Assembly (NCBI GenBank): GCA_030665705.1
Contig: DAOUZG010000017.1
Coordinates: forward strand, 1-13,173
Length of the DNA stretch: 13,173 nucleotides
Direction of reading: 5' to 3'
From: Deltaproteobacteria bacterium
GTDB lineage: Bacteria; Myxococcota_A; UBA9160; SZUA-336
The first letter of the stretch is position 1, and each line of letters opens with the position of its first letter. Under the pieces are notes generated by a model. That model saw nothing but the letters and a program-made list of their open reading frames with translations, was not told the origin of the DNA and ran no database searches. Both the position numbers and the translations under genes were made by a program. Positions 6,127 through 12,730 of this stretch are shown here, piece after piece.

Positions 6127-6821
6127 CTGGAGGGAGCATGGCGGCGAGCGGCTTCCACGAGCACCTCGAAGATCCGTCCCGAGTGCGTAACCGCGAGGCA
6201 CTCGGGGTGCCACTGGACTCCGATCCAGAAGGGGTGGGACGGATCTTCGATCGCTTCGATGACCCCGTCGGGTGCGCGTCCGACGTCGCAAACGCCCTGC
6301 CCAGGGTGATCGATCGCCTGGTGGTGCGTGCTGTTGACTTCGATCGACGTCTCCCCGAGGAGGATCGCGAGCCGGGATTCCGGCGACAGCTCGACGGGAT
6401 GAACGGCACGCTCCCGCGCGTCGCCCCGCTCGTGATCCAGGGCGTTGGGCCACAGCGTCGCCAGATCCTGAACCAGGGTGCCTCCCCGGAAGACAGCCAT
6501 CAGCTGCGCTCCGTTGCAGATGCCGAGCACCGGCATCCGGGTCCGGTCGGCCGCCTCGAGCAGAGCGTGCTCGAGGCGGGTTCGAAGCTCTCGTGGGGGA
6601 TCGATACGCGCCCTGGGGCTCTGCCGGTACCGCTCCGGGGGAATGTCGAACGGCCCACCGCACAGGAGCAATGCGGAGCGTTCGCACGTGCGCGCATCCG
6701 CGAGCGTTGGCACCATCTTCGGCTCTCCCCCGGCCTCGTACAGGGCATCGAGGTAGGGACGCTCCACGGTGGCACCCCGCTCGTGGTCGAGATCCGGCGC
6801 GACGCCGATGAGCGGACGCAT
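6123..6821 (-). CDS. Class I glutamine amidotransferase-like hydrolase, peptidase C26 (PuuD-like)
   Basis: Members hydrolyse gamma-glutamyl amide bonds, as PuuD does with gamma-glutamyl-GABA. The 232-aa, cytoplasmic-looking protein has the class-I triad pattern: the nucleophile elbow VLGICNGAQL with Cys102, and QWHPE at 203-207 supplying His205 and Glu207. CGGPFDIPPERY (54-65) and NSTHHQAI (163-170) are further C26 blocks. The elbow reads GICNG where GICRG is usual. No synthetase or ammonia-channelling domain is fused. No other putrescine-utilisation gene is nearby, so PuuD activity is not supported by context; the surrounding peptidoglycan genes suggest a gamma-D-glutamyl peptide substrate, an inference. 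Its stop (TAA, 6125-6123) overlaps the spmAB stop, and its ATG lies about 10 nt from the divergent amgK start. No Shine-Dalgarno is visible. Confidence 0.88.
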   Translation of the reverse strand: MRPLIGVAPDLDHERGATVERPYLDALYEAGGEPKMVPTLADARTCERSALLLCGGPFDIPPERYRQSPRARIDPPRELRTRLEHALLEAADRTRMPVLGICNGAQLMAVFRGGTLVQDLATLWPNALDHERGDARERAVHPVELSPESRLAILLGETSIEVNSTHHQAIDHPGQGVCDVGRAPDGVIEAIEDPSHPFWIGVQWHPECLAVTHSGRIFEVLVEAARRHAPSS

Positions 6822-6831
6822 GACAGCTAGG

Positions 6832-7797
6832 ATGCCGGGTTTCCAAACATGGGTCGAGCAGGTGACTCGCTCGAAGGTCCTGCGCGTCGCGTCGCTGCCC
6901 GGAGGGGCCGGGCGTCGACGTTACTTCCGCGTCTACCTCGCCGATAGCTCCACACGGGTACTCATGCATGCGGTGCCGGAAGACCCCGCCATCCTTCCGC
7001 CTGCTCTGCGCGACTCCACGGAACGCCTCGAGTTCGTGGAAGTGACCCGGCTGCTTGAGCGCTTCGACATTCCCGTGCCAACCATCTACGCGACCGAGCC
7101 CCGAGAGCGCTGGCTGCTCCTCGAAGACCTCGGGGACGTCCGCCTGTGTGATCTCGCCGGAGGATCGCTCCGCGACCGACTCCACGAATCCGCCGCGCTC
7201 CTTGCGCGCGTGCACGAGATCCCTCGGAATGCCGCTCTTTCGCTCGGGCGCGCGTTCGACGAGGAGTGGGTGCGGTTCGAGCTGGAGCACTTCCTCGATC
7301 ACGGAGCCCCGGCCTCTCTGCAGGCTGGCCTGCGCCCCGCGATCGAGCAGATCGCGAGGTGTGTGGCGTCCCTTCCGCGCCTCCTCTGCCTCCGCGACTA
7401 TCAGAGCAGCAACCTGATGGTGGATCCGGAGGGACGGCTCCGGGTTCTCGACTACCAGGACGCCCTGCTGGCCCCTCCCGAGCTCGACCTTGCGGCCTTT
7501 CTCTACGACTCGTATCTGGAAATGGACCCCGGTCTTCGGGAGGAACTGCTCGAGACCTACGAGCGCAGCCGGGGGGTGCGTGTCGAGAGCGCTTCGCTGG
7601 CGCTCCTCGTCATCCAGCGCAAGTGCAAGGACCTCGCCCGGTTTCGATTCCTGACTCACGTGCGCAACGATCCTCGATTCGCCCCCTACGAGGAGCGCGC
7701 GAGACGCGCCGTCCTCGAGGCACTGCCCGAAGCGGCCGACCAGATCGGCGCCGGCGCTCGAGTCCTCGTTCGAGCGCTGGAGGAGGCCAGCGCGTGA
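6832..7797 (+). CDS. amgK: Sugar kinase of the aminoglycoside-phosphotransferase fold, N-acetylmuramate/N-acetylglucosamine kinase (AmgK)
   Basis: AmgK phosphorylates MurNAc (and GlcNAc) at C1 with ATP, giving the alpha-1-phosphate used by MurU. The 321-aa protein shows a small-lobe segment RRRYFRVYL (28-36), the hinge LLLEDLGD (95-102), the catalytic loop CLRDYQSSNLM (186-196; Asp189, Asn194) and the metal-binding LDYQDA (206-211; Asp207). This RDYxSxNLM/DYQDA pattern is typical of AmgK and its relatives rather than antibiotic kinases. ATG 6832 is preferred because MPGFQTWV begins like family members; in-frame ATGs at 6808 and 6820 overlap the divergent C26 gene. None has a clear Shine-Dalgarno. 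The stop overlaps the murU start (GTGA), and this pairing is the strongest support for the assignment. Confidence 0.9.
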   Translation: MPGFQTWVEQVTRSKVLRVASLPGGAGRRRYFRVYLADSSTRVLMHAVPEDPAILPPALRDSTERLEFVEVTRLLERFDIPVPTIYATEPRERWLLLEDLGDVRLCDLAGGSLRDRLHESAALLARVHEIPRNAALSLGRAFDEEWVRFELEHFLDHGAPASLQAGLRPAIEQIARCVASLPRLLCLRDYQSSNLMVDPEGRLRVLDYQDALLAPPELDLAAFLYDSYLEMDPGLREELLETYERSRGVRVESASLALLVIQRKCKDLARFRFLTHVRNDPRFAPYEERARRAVLEALPEAADQIGAGARVLVRALEEASA

Positions 7798-8774
7798 AGG
7801 CGATGATCCTCGCAGCCGGGCTCGGAACGCGAATGGGTCCGCTGGTCGCCGACCGCGCCAAGCCGACCCTTCCGATTCTGGGGGAGCCGGTGGTGCTCGC
7901 ACTTGCGCGGCGGCTCGCGGCACAGGGAATCGGCGAGATCGTGATCAACACGCACGCCCATCCCGAAACGGTGCACGAGGTGCTTCGGGCTCCACCTCTC
8001 CCGGTGTCGTTCTCACACGAGCCCGTTCTGCTCGGCACCGGCGGGGCGATCCGCGGGGCGCGTCGCTGGCTCGGCGGCGACGAGCCCTTTCTGGTTCTCA
8101 ACGGGGATATGCTGCTCGACCTAGATGTGCACGCCCTTCTGGAGGCCCACCGCGCTCGAAGTGCGGTTGCAACGCTGCTGCTCCGCGACGACCCGCGAAA
8201 GGCACGCTTCGGCACCATCGGATTCGACGAACGAGGGGGCGTGACCCGCGTCACCGACTTATTGGCCGTCGCACCCGAGGAAGGTTGTGGACTGTTCGCG
8301 GGGGTCCACGTGGTCGAGCCGCGGATCTACGATCAGATGCCAGCTGCAACGACGTTCGACATCCTCCAGGATGTCTACGTGCCCGCGCTGCAGCGAGGCG
8401 AACGTCTCGGGGCATTCCTGCACCCCCGGGAGGCCCCCTGGTGGCCGATCGGATCCCCCGCAGATCTGCTCCAGGCGAACCTCACGGCCCTCTCGGAGCA
8501 CCTGGCCGCCCGGCCGAAGACCGAGGCAGACGTCCACGTGGCGACCGGCTCACGGGTCGGTGGCGAGCTCATCGGGCCGGCGTGGGTAGGCCCGAACGTC
8601 GAGGTGGAGCGGCGCACCCGCATCGGCCCGTGGGTCGTGGTGGAGGCCGATGCGCACATCGAGAGGGGGGTGCGTCTGGAGCGAGCCCTCGTATTATCCA
8701 GGTCTCGGGTGCAGGAGGGTACGGCGCTACACGGCGCGGTGGTCGGACCCGTGGGAGTCAGTGCGTGTGACTGA
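7794..8774 (+). CDS. murU: Nucleotidyltransferase with beta-helix-like C-terminus, probable MurNAc-1-phosphate uridylyltransferase (MurU)
   Basis: MurU condenses MurNAc-alpha-1-phosphate with UTP to UDP-MurNAc, bypassing MurA and MurB. The N-terminal 235 residues are a Rossmann-like sugar nucleotidyltransferase: MILAAGLGTRMGP (4-16), AKPTLPI (22-28, Lys23), LLGTGGAIRGA (79-89), and the metal-binding NGDMLLDLD (103-111). The following 245-320 region looks like hexapeptide repeats of a left-handed beta-helix (GELIGPAWVGPNVEV, then RTRIGPWVVVEADAHIE). Pseudomonas MurU is about 220 aa and lacks this part, so the 326-aa form resembles mannose-1-phosphate guanylyltransferases. Substrate choice therefore rests largely on the amgK pairing. 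GTG 7794 is chosen: it overlaps the amgK stop and has GAGGAGG about 7 nt upstream. The stop overlaps the MBL gene by 8 nt. Confidence 0.85.
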   Translation: MKAMILAAGLGTRMGPLVADRAKPTLPILGEPVVLALARRLAAQGIGEIVINTHAHPETVHEVLRAPPLPVSFSHEPVLLGTGGAIRGARRWLGGDEPFLVLNGDMLLDLDVHALLEAHRARSAVATLLLRDDPRKARFGTIGFDERGGVTRVTDLLAVAPEEGCGLFAGVHVVEPRIYDQMPAATTFDILQDVYVPALQRGERLGAFLHPREAPWWPIGSPADLLQANLTALSEHLAARPKTEADVHVATGSRVGGELIGPAWVGPNVEVERRTRIGPWVVVEADAHIERGVRLERALVLSRSRVQEGTALHGAVVGPVGVSACD

Positions 8775-9501
8775 GGTCCTCTTCATCGGTACGGGGGAAG
8801 CGTTCGGGAGCGGGGGACGCCGCAACAGCGCGATCCTCGTGCGTGCGGGTGGACGATCGCTGCTCCTCGACTGCGGTCCCACGACGCTTAGTGAGTTGAA
8901 AAAGCTCGGAATCGATCCGCGGGAGATCGACTGAGTCGTGATCAAGCACTTCCACGGATACCACATCGCCGGGCTCCCCTTCCTGCTGATCGACGACCTC
9001 TACGAGAATCCGCGGACCGAACCGCTGCTCGTCTTGGGGCCGCCCGGGATCGAGGAACGCCTCTGGCAGATGTGTGCCGCCTTCTCCTATCCCGGCGGGG
9101 ACGAGCACCCGTACAAGGTGCGGATCGAGGAACTCTCGACCGAGCGGGAGAGAATCGCGGCCGGCTTCAGGCTGCGCGCCTACCCCGCTCACCACCAGCC
9201 GGAGACCCACCCTCACATGGTGAACCTCTCCCACAACGGGAAAGCGGTCTTCTACACGGGCGACACCGGGTGGCACGAAGCCCTGCCCGAGTGTGTAGGT
9301 GAGTCAGATCTTTTTATAAGTGAATGCACACTTTACGAGTCGAACTTCGACTATCACATGAGCCATATAGAGCTCGATCGGAACCGGGAGCGGTTTCGCT
9401 GCCGCCGGACCGTGCTGACCCACCTGGGTAGCGACGTCCTTCTGCACCTGAACAAGGTGCGCTTCGACGTTGCAGAGGACGGACTGCTGATCCGCGTCTG
9501 A
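8767..9501 (+). pseudogene. MBL-fold hydrolase (RNase Z-like group) interrupted by an in-frame TGA
   Basis: Read through, the frame gives about 244 residues of a metallo-beta-lactamase-fold hydrolase of the RNase Z-like group. It begins TEVLFIGTGEAFGSGGRRNS, has LLLDCGPT, and ends with YTGDTGW and LTHLGSDVL. Codon 56 is TGA (8932-8934), directly before VVIKHFHGYH (57-66), where the family has HxHxDH: the metal-binding Asp is Tyr. No frameshift is involved; the frame resumes at once. A single C-to-T change from CGA (Arg) would explain the stop. A 187-aa product could restart at GTG 8938 but would lack the first strands. GTG 8767 is chosen over 8761 because the GGGAG site is 9 nt upstream. It is third in the amgK-murU operon. 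Alternatives are sequencing error or UGA readthrough; no selenocysteine element was recognised. Confidence 0.82.
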
Positions 9502-9502
9502 C

Positions 9503-9523
9503 CCGGTCCGTCAGGCGGGCCGG
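9503..9523. terminator. Hairpin between convergent MBL and anmK genes
   Basis: CCGGTCCG (9503-9510) pairs with CGGGCCGG (9516-9523), 8 bp with one wobble, around a 5-nt loop. It overlaps the last codons and stop of anmK and starts 2 nt after the MBL stop. The position suits a bidirectional terminator, but the following T content is weak on both strands. Confidence 0.3.
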
Positions 9524-10656
9524 TTCCTGAACGCGTGCGGCGGGGTCGTGGAGCCCAGCACAACCCGGCGCCGGGCACCCGTCGCACGGGGGACGTTCGA
9601 CGGCACTCCCCGACTCGAGGCCCAGCCCAGAACGGCGAACGCAATCGCCTCGAGTGCGTCTCCCGGAATGCCGTGCTCGTCGGCACGCTCCACGGGAACT
9701 GGCGCCACACGGCGGCCGAGCGGCTCGAGGAGGGCGGGGTTGTCGACCCCACCGCCGTACACGATCCAGCGCTCGACCGGGCCGGGAAAGAACCGCTCGG
9801 CCGAGCGCGCGACGCTCTCGACCGTGAACTGCGCGAGGGTCGCGAGCAGATCGTCTGACGTACCGCCGGCAGACTGCACCCGCTCCCGGGCGTGCGCGAA
9901 GAAGGTCGAGCCGAACCGCTCCTGTCCAGTGCTCTTCGGAGGAGGAGACGCGAAGTAGGGATCCTGGAGAAGCTCCTCGACGACGTCGGAGAACGCCCGC
10001 CCCCGCAGGGCCCGCGCCCCATCCCGGTCGAAGCGCTCCTCCCCTTCCGAGACCCAGCGGGTGGCGCGGTCGAGGAGCGCGTTCCCGGGCCCTGGATCGA
10101 AGCCCAGGACCTCTCCGATCTCTGGCCCCGGCAGGTACGTGACGTTGGTGAACCCACCGATGTTGAGGATGGCGCGGCTCTCGTCGGGGCGGGCGAAGTA
10201 CGCGTGGTGGAAGAAGGGCGTCAGGGGCGCCCCCTGACCTCCCGCCGCGACGTCCGCCGAACGGAAGTCGGCCACCACGGGAACTCCCGTCCGCTCGTGG
10301 ATGACCGCCGGCGAACCGAGCTGCAGCGTCCCCCCGACCTCGGGCTCCGGGAAGTGAGCCACGGTCTGACCGTGGGAAGCGATTCCGGTCACGTCCGAGC
10401 CGCGAACTCCGGCCTCACTCATCACGCGGCGCGCCGCCTCAGCAAAGCGCTCGCCGATCTCCCGGTCCAGCCCCACGACCTCGCGCAGCGGAGCCGTCCC
10501 CTCGATGAGGTCATGTATGCGCGCCCGAAGCGCGTCGTCGATCGGCTCCGTCCGGAAGGCGATGAGTTCGAGCTCGCGCGCCTCCTCCCCGATCCGCGCC
10601 AGCGCTGCGTCAACTCCGTCCGCGGACGTTCCGGACATCAGTCCGATCCAGAGCAC
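9511..10656 (-). CDS. anmK: 1,6-anhydro-N-acetylmuramic acid kinase (AnmK)
   Basis: AnmK uses ATP and water to open the 1,6-anhydro ring of anhydroMurNAc and phosphorylate it, giving MurNAc-6-phosphate. It acts in the cytoplasm on muropeptide sugars brought back from the wall. The 381-aa length is normal. Visible blocks are the phosphate-binding GLMSGTSADGVDA (5-17), SHGQTVAH (94-101), the active-site region VADFRSADVAAGGQGAPLTP (128-147), LNIGGFTNVTYLPG (164-177), FDPGPGNALLD (186-196) and YGGGVDNP. GTG 10656 is chosen because VLWIGLMSGTS matches the family's N-terminus; the frame upstream is the shadow of the PilZ gene. A GAGGAG lies about 17 nt before it, too far to be ideal, with an in-frame ATT closer. 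PilZ lies 82 nt upstream on the same strand. It converges on the amgK-murU operon, which completes the later steps. Confidence 0.95.
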   Translation of the reverse strand: MLWIGLMSGTSADGVDAALARIGEEARELELIAFRTEPIDDALRARIHDLIEGTAPLREVVGLDREIGERFAEAARRVMSEAGVRGSDVTGIASHGQTVAHFPEPEVGGTLQLGSPAVIHERTGVPVVADFRSADVAAGGQGAPLTPFFHHAYFARPDESRAILNIGGFTNVTYLPGPEIGEVLGFDPGPGNALLDRATRWVSEGEERFDRDGARALRGRAFSDVVEELLQDPYFASPPPKSTGQERFGSTFFAHARERVQSAGGTSDDLLATLAQFTVESVARSAERFFPGPVERWIVYGGGVDNPALLEPLGRRVAPVPVERADEHGIPGDALEAIAFAVLGWASSRGVPSNVPRATGARRRVVLGSTTPPHAFRNRPA

Positions 10657-10738
10657 AGCTCGAAAAATGACGGCTCCTCGGCGCTGCGCAAGGGGCAGGA
10701 TTGGGACGGGGGTGCCAGGAGGGGACAGTCGAGGAGGC

Positions 10739-11092
10739 TTACGACCTACAAATCCTCTCGAGGGCTTCCATGGCGGAAAGGGTGACCTCGAGGAACCGGA
10801 TCCCCATGCCCGGTCCGGGCCCCAGGATCCCTGCGTATCCACGGGCCCAGACCACCTCCCCCACGCACACGACGGGCGCCCGGACGGGGTCGGGCAGGTG
10901 GACGCGTAGCTCGAGACGAGTGCCCGGCTGGCGGGGCTGGGCACTCTGGACGAAGGCTCCGGTGGTGGAGAGGTTGCCGACGTACCCCAGGAAGCGAGGA
11001 ACGTCGCCGTCCCGCACGGACTCTACGCGGAGCGGGGTGCGAAACACGCGGCGGTGCGCCGGGGGGGGCGATGCGCTCACATTGGTGAACAT
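10739..11092 (-). CDS. Stand-alone PilZ-domain protein (probable c-di-GMP receptor)
   Basis: PilZ domains bind cyclic di-GMP and change conformation or partner binding. The 117-aa protein consists only of this domain. The RxxxR motif is present as RRVFR (14-18), and the second motif, (D/N)xSxxG, as NLSTTG (40-45). The rest has the expected beta-barrel pattern (GTRLELRVHLP, then VVCVGEVVWA) and ends in MGIRFLEVTLSAMEALERI, typical of the short PilZ proteins abundant in myxobacteria. Both ligand-binding motifs are intact, so binding is likely. The target process is not visible; polysaccharide genes lie divergently upstream and anmK 82 nt downstream. A run of eight Cs (11068-11061, coding strand) codes for SPPP at 8-11. 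ATG 11092 lacks a Shine-Dalgarno. Confidence 0.9.
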   Translation of the reverse strand: MFTNVSASPPPAHRRVFRTPLRVESVRDGDVPRFLGYVGNLSTTGAFVQSAQPRQPGTRLELRVHLPDPVRAPVVCVGEVVWARGYAGILGPGPGMGIRFLEVTLSAMEALERICRS

Positions 11093-11135
11093 CGGACGGA
11101 GCCCGGGACCTCTTAAGTCCTCCCGTGGGCTCTGA

Positions 11136-11165
11136 TTGACAGGCGCGCGGCTCCGCCGGTAAGGT
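11136..11165 (+). promoter_or_regulatory. Sigma-70-like promoter for the membrane protein-GT4-methyltransferase group
   Basis: A perfect -35 box TTGACA (11136-11141) is followed after 18 nt by TAAGGT (11160-11165), which keeps the three most conserved -10 bases (T1, A2, T6). The start codon is at 11175, 9 nt after the -10 box, so transcription would begin within a few nucleotides of the ATG. No Shine-Dalgarno is present, consistent with a leaderless or near-leaderless mRNA. Confidence 0.55.
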
Positions 11166-11174
11166 CGCGCCGCA

Positions 11175-11483
11175 ATGCCGAACCGATCCGACGAACGTTC
11201 ACGGGCGCTCGGCGGCCTTCTCTGCCTCGGAACGGTCGTGGCCGGTGCGCTGTTCCTCTACGGGCTGGCCGTCCAGAGCTACTGGGCCCTCGCCCTCCCG
11301 CTGGCCGCGGTCGTGCTGTTCGTACTCGGGCTCGTCTTCTGGATCGGGTGGACCATTGCAACCATCCACGTCGAGCCCGAGGGGGAGCCGTTGACACCCT
11401 CCGGAGGCGGACCGGGCTCTGCCACCGTCGCCGATCCCGGAACCTCGCCGTCCGCCGAGGATCCTACGCGCCCGGGGACCTAA
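11175..11483 (+). CDS. Small two-helix membrane protein, unknown function
   Basis: No family is recognised. The 102-aa product has a short charged N-terminus (PNRSDERSR), two hydrophobic helices (about 12-33 and 36-60) joined by a tight turn (QSYWA), and a Pro/Gly/Ser-rich, acidic tail (about 65-102) that looks disordered. This layout suggests an inner-membrane hairpin with both ends on one side. It is the first gene after a good promoter and ends 2 nt before the glycosyltransferase start, so it may be an accessory or anchor protein for that enzyme. This is inferred from position only. Confidence 0.75.
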   Translation: MPNRSDERSRALGGLLCLGTVVAGALFLYGLAVQSYWALALPLAAVVLFVLGLVFWIGWTIATIHVEPEGEPLTPSGGGPGSATVADPGTSPSAEDPTRPGT

Positions 11484-11485
11484 CG

Positions 11486-12730
11486 TTGCGCATCGCCCTG
11501 CTGACCTACCGGGGCAACATGTTCTGTGGGGGCCAGGGGATCTGGGCCGCCTGCATCGCCCGAGAGCTTCACCGCCAGGGCCACGACGTGCATGTGATCG
11601 CGGGCCCTCCCCTGCCCGAGCTCGATGAGGGAATCCCCCTTCACGTCATCCCGAACAAGAACTTCTTCGGACTCCCGATGCGCGAGGCGTTGCCCCGCGA
11701 CAACCCCTTCGCGGCGCTCTTCCCCACGCACCTGTGGGAGCTCGCCCTGACACGGTTCGGCGTCTTTCCCGAAATGACCGCCTTCGGCCTGCGGCTTCTT
11801 GCACGCTGGAAGCACCTCCAGTCGCGTCACCGGTTCGACGTCGTCCTCGATAACCAGTCGCTCACGTGGGGTCTACTCGGCATCCAGGCCGCGGGTACCC
11901 CGGTGGTCGCCATGATCCATCACCCACTCCACATCGACCGCGAGGCCGACTTCGGACTCGACCCTCGGTTCCGCCGAAAGTGGAAGCGGACCCTCTACTT
12001 CCCCCTGTTCATGCAGGAGACTGTCGCTCCGAGGCTGGCGCGCATCCTCGCCGTTTCCCACAGCTCCGCCACCGAGATCCAACGCTACTTCGGTGTGCCC
12101 CGCAAGAAGGTCACCGTCGTCTACAACGGGACCGACACCACAACGTTCCGCCCGATGGATCGTCCCAAGGAGGCCGACCTGATCTTCGTCGGCCGGACCG
12201 AGGACCGGAAGAAGGGAATCCCCTACCTGCTGCGTGCTCTGGCACGGACTCCGAGTCACGTCGCGCTGAAGGTCGTCGACGGACGGATTCCCGACGACGG
12301 ACTCCTCATGCGGACGGTGCGCGAGCTCGGACTCGAGGGGCGCGTGGTGCTGGTCCGTCGGATGCTCACGGTGGAAGAGCTGGTGGCCGAGTACTCCACC
12401 GCTCGAGTGGCGGTCGTCCCCTCCTTCTTCGAGGGGTTCGGGTTCCCGGCGTCGGAGGCAATGGCGTGCGGGCTTCCCGCAGTCGCGACCGCCGCGGGGG
12501 CGCTTCCGGAGGTCGTCGGCACGTCCGGCGAGGCGGGACTCCTCGTGCCCTACGGTGACGTCGACGCGCTCGCGAAGACCATCACCGAGGTGGTCCTCAC
12601 TCCGCAGCGCGCCGAGCAGATGGGACGGGCGGCGCGGCGCCGCATCGAGCGAGTCTTTCGCTGGGAGGAGGCGGGACGCCGCGCTGCGGCGGTTCTCGAC
12701 GAGGTCGTGCGTGCTCACCATCGATTTTGA
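11486..12730 (+). CDS. GT4-family glycosyltransferase
   Basis: This 414-aa GT-B-fold retaining glycosyltransferase probably adds a sugar from a nucleotide donor to a lipid-linked or surface glycan. The N-terminal acceptor domain starts RIALLTYRGN with a Gly-rich loop CGGQGIW (14-20). The donor domain has LIFVGRTEDRKKGIPYLL (near 232-249) and the EX7E motif in FFEGFGFPASEAMACG (Glu316 and Glu324), followed by a GALPEVVG block. No signal peptide or membrane helix is evident, so it is cytoplasmic or peripheral. TTG 11486 is chosen because LRIALLTY is the family N-terminus and the previous gene stops 2 nt earlier; GGGGA precedes it by 8-9 nt. Donor and acceptor cannot be read from the sequence. 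The methyltransferase start overlaps its last 20 nt. Confidence 0.93.
   Translation: MRIALLTYRGNMFCGGQGIWAACIARELHRQGHDVHVIAGPPLPELDEGIPLHVIPNKNFFGLPMREALPRDNPFAALFPTHLWELALTRFGVFPEMTAFGLRLLARWKHLQSRHRFDVVLDNQSLTWGLLGIQAAGTPVVAMIHHPLHIDREADFGLDPRFRRKWKRTLYFPLFMQETVAPRLARILAVSHSSATEIQRYFGVPRKKVTVVYNGTDTTTFRPMDRPKEADLIFVGRTEDRKKGIPYLLRALARTPSHVALKVVDGRIPDDGLLMRTVRELGLEGRVVLVRRMLTVEELVAEYSTARVAVVPSFFEGFGFPASEAMACGLPAVATAAGALPEVVGTSGEAGLLVPYGDVDALAKTITEVVLTPQRAEQMGRAARRRIERVFRWEEAGRRAAAVLDEVVRAHHRF

Noticed and set aside
6123..6821. C26 gene as puuD of a putrescine-utilisation operon.
   Set aside because: No puuA, puuB, puuC or polyamine transporter is present; only the catalytic fold is supported.
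6832..7797. amgK as an aminoglycoside-resistance phosphotransferase.
   Set aside because: The RDYxSxNLM and DYQDA pattern and the overlap with a murU-like gene fit a MurNAc kinase; nothing points to antibiotic modification.
5620..7923. A 767-residue leftward open frame across spmAB, the C26 gene and amgK.
   Set aside because: Its translation is His/Arg/Pro/Gly-rich without any domain, and it is antisense to well-supported genes. Long shadow frames are normal in GC-rich coding DNA.
8932..8980. The TGA in the MBL gene as a selenocysteine codon.
   Set aside because: No convincing SECIS-like hairpin was seen downstream, the position is not a known Sec/Cys site in this fold, and the nearby Asp-to-Tyr change fits decay better.
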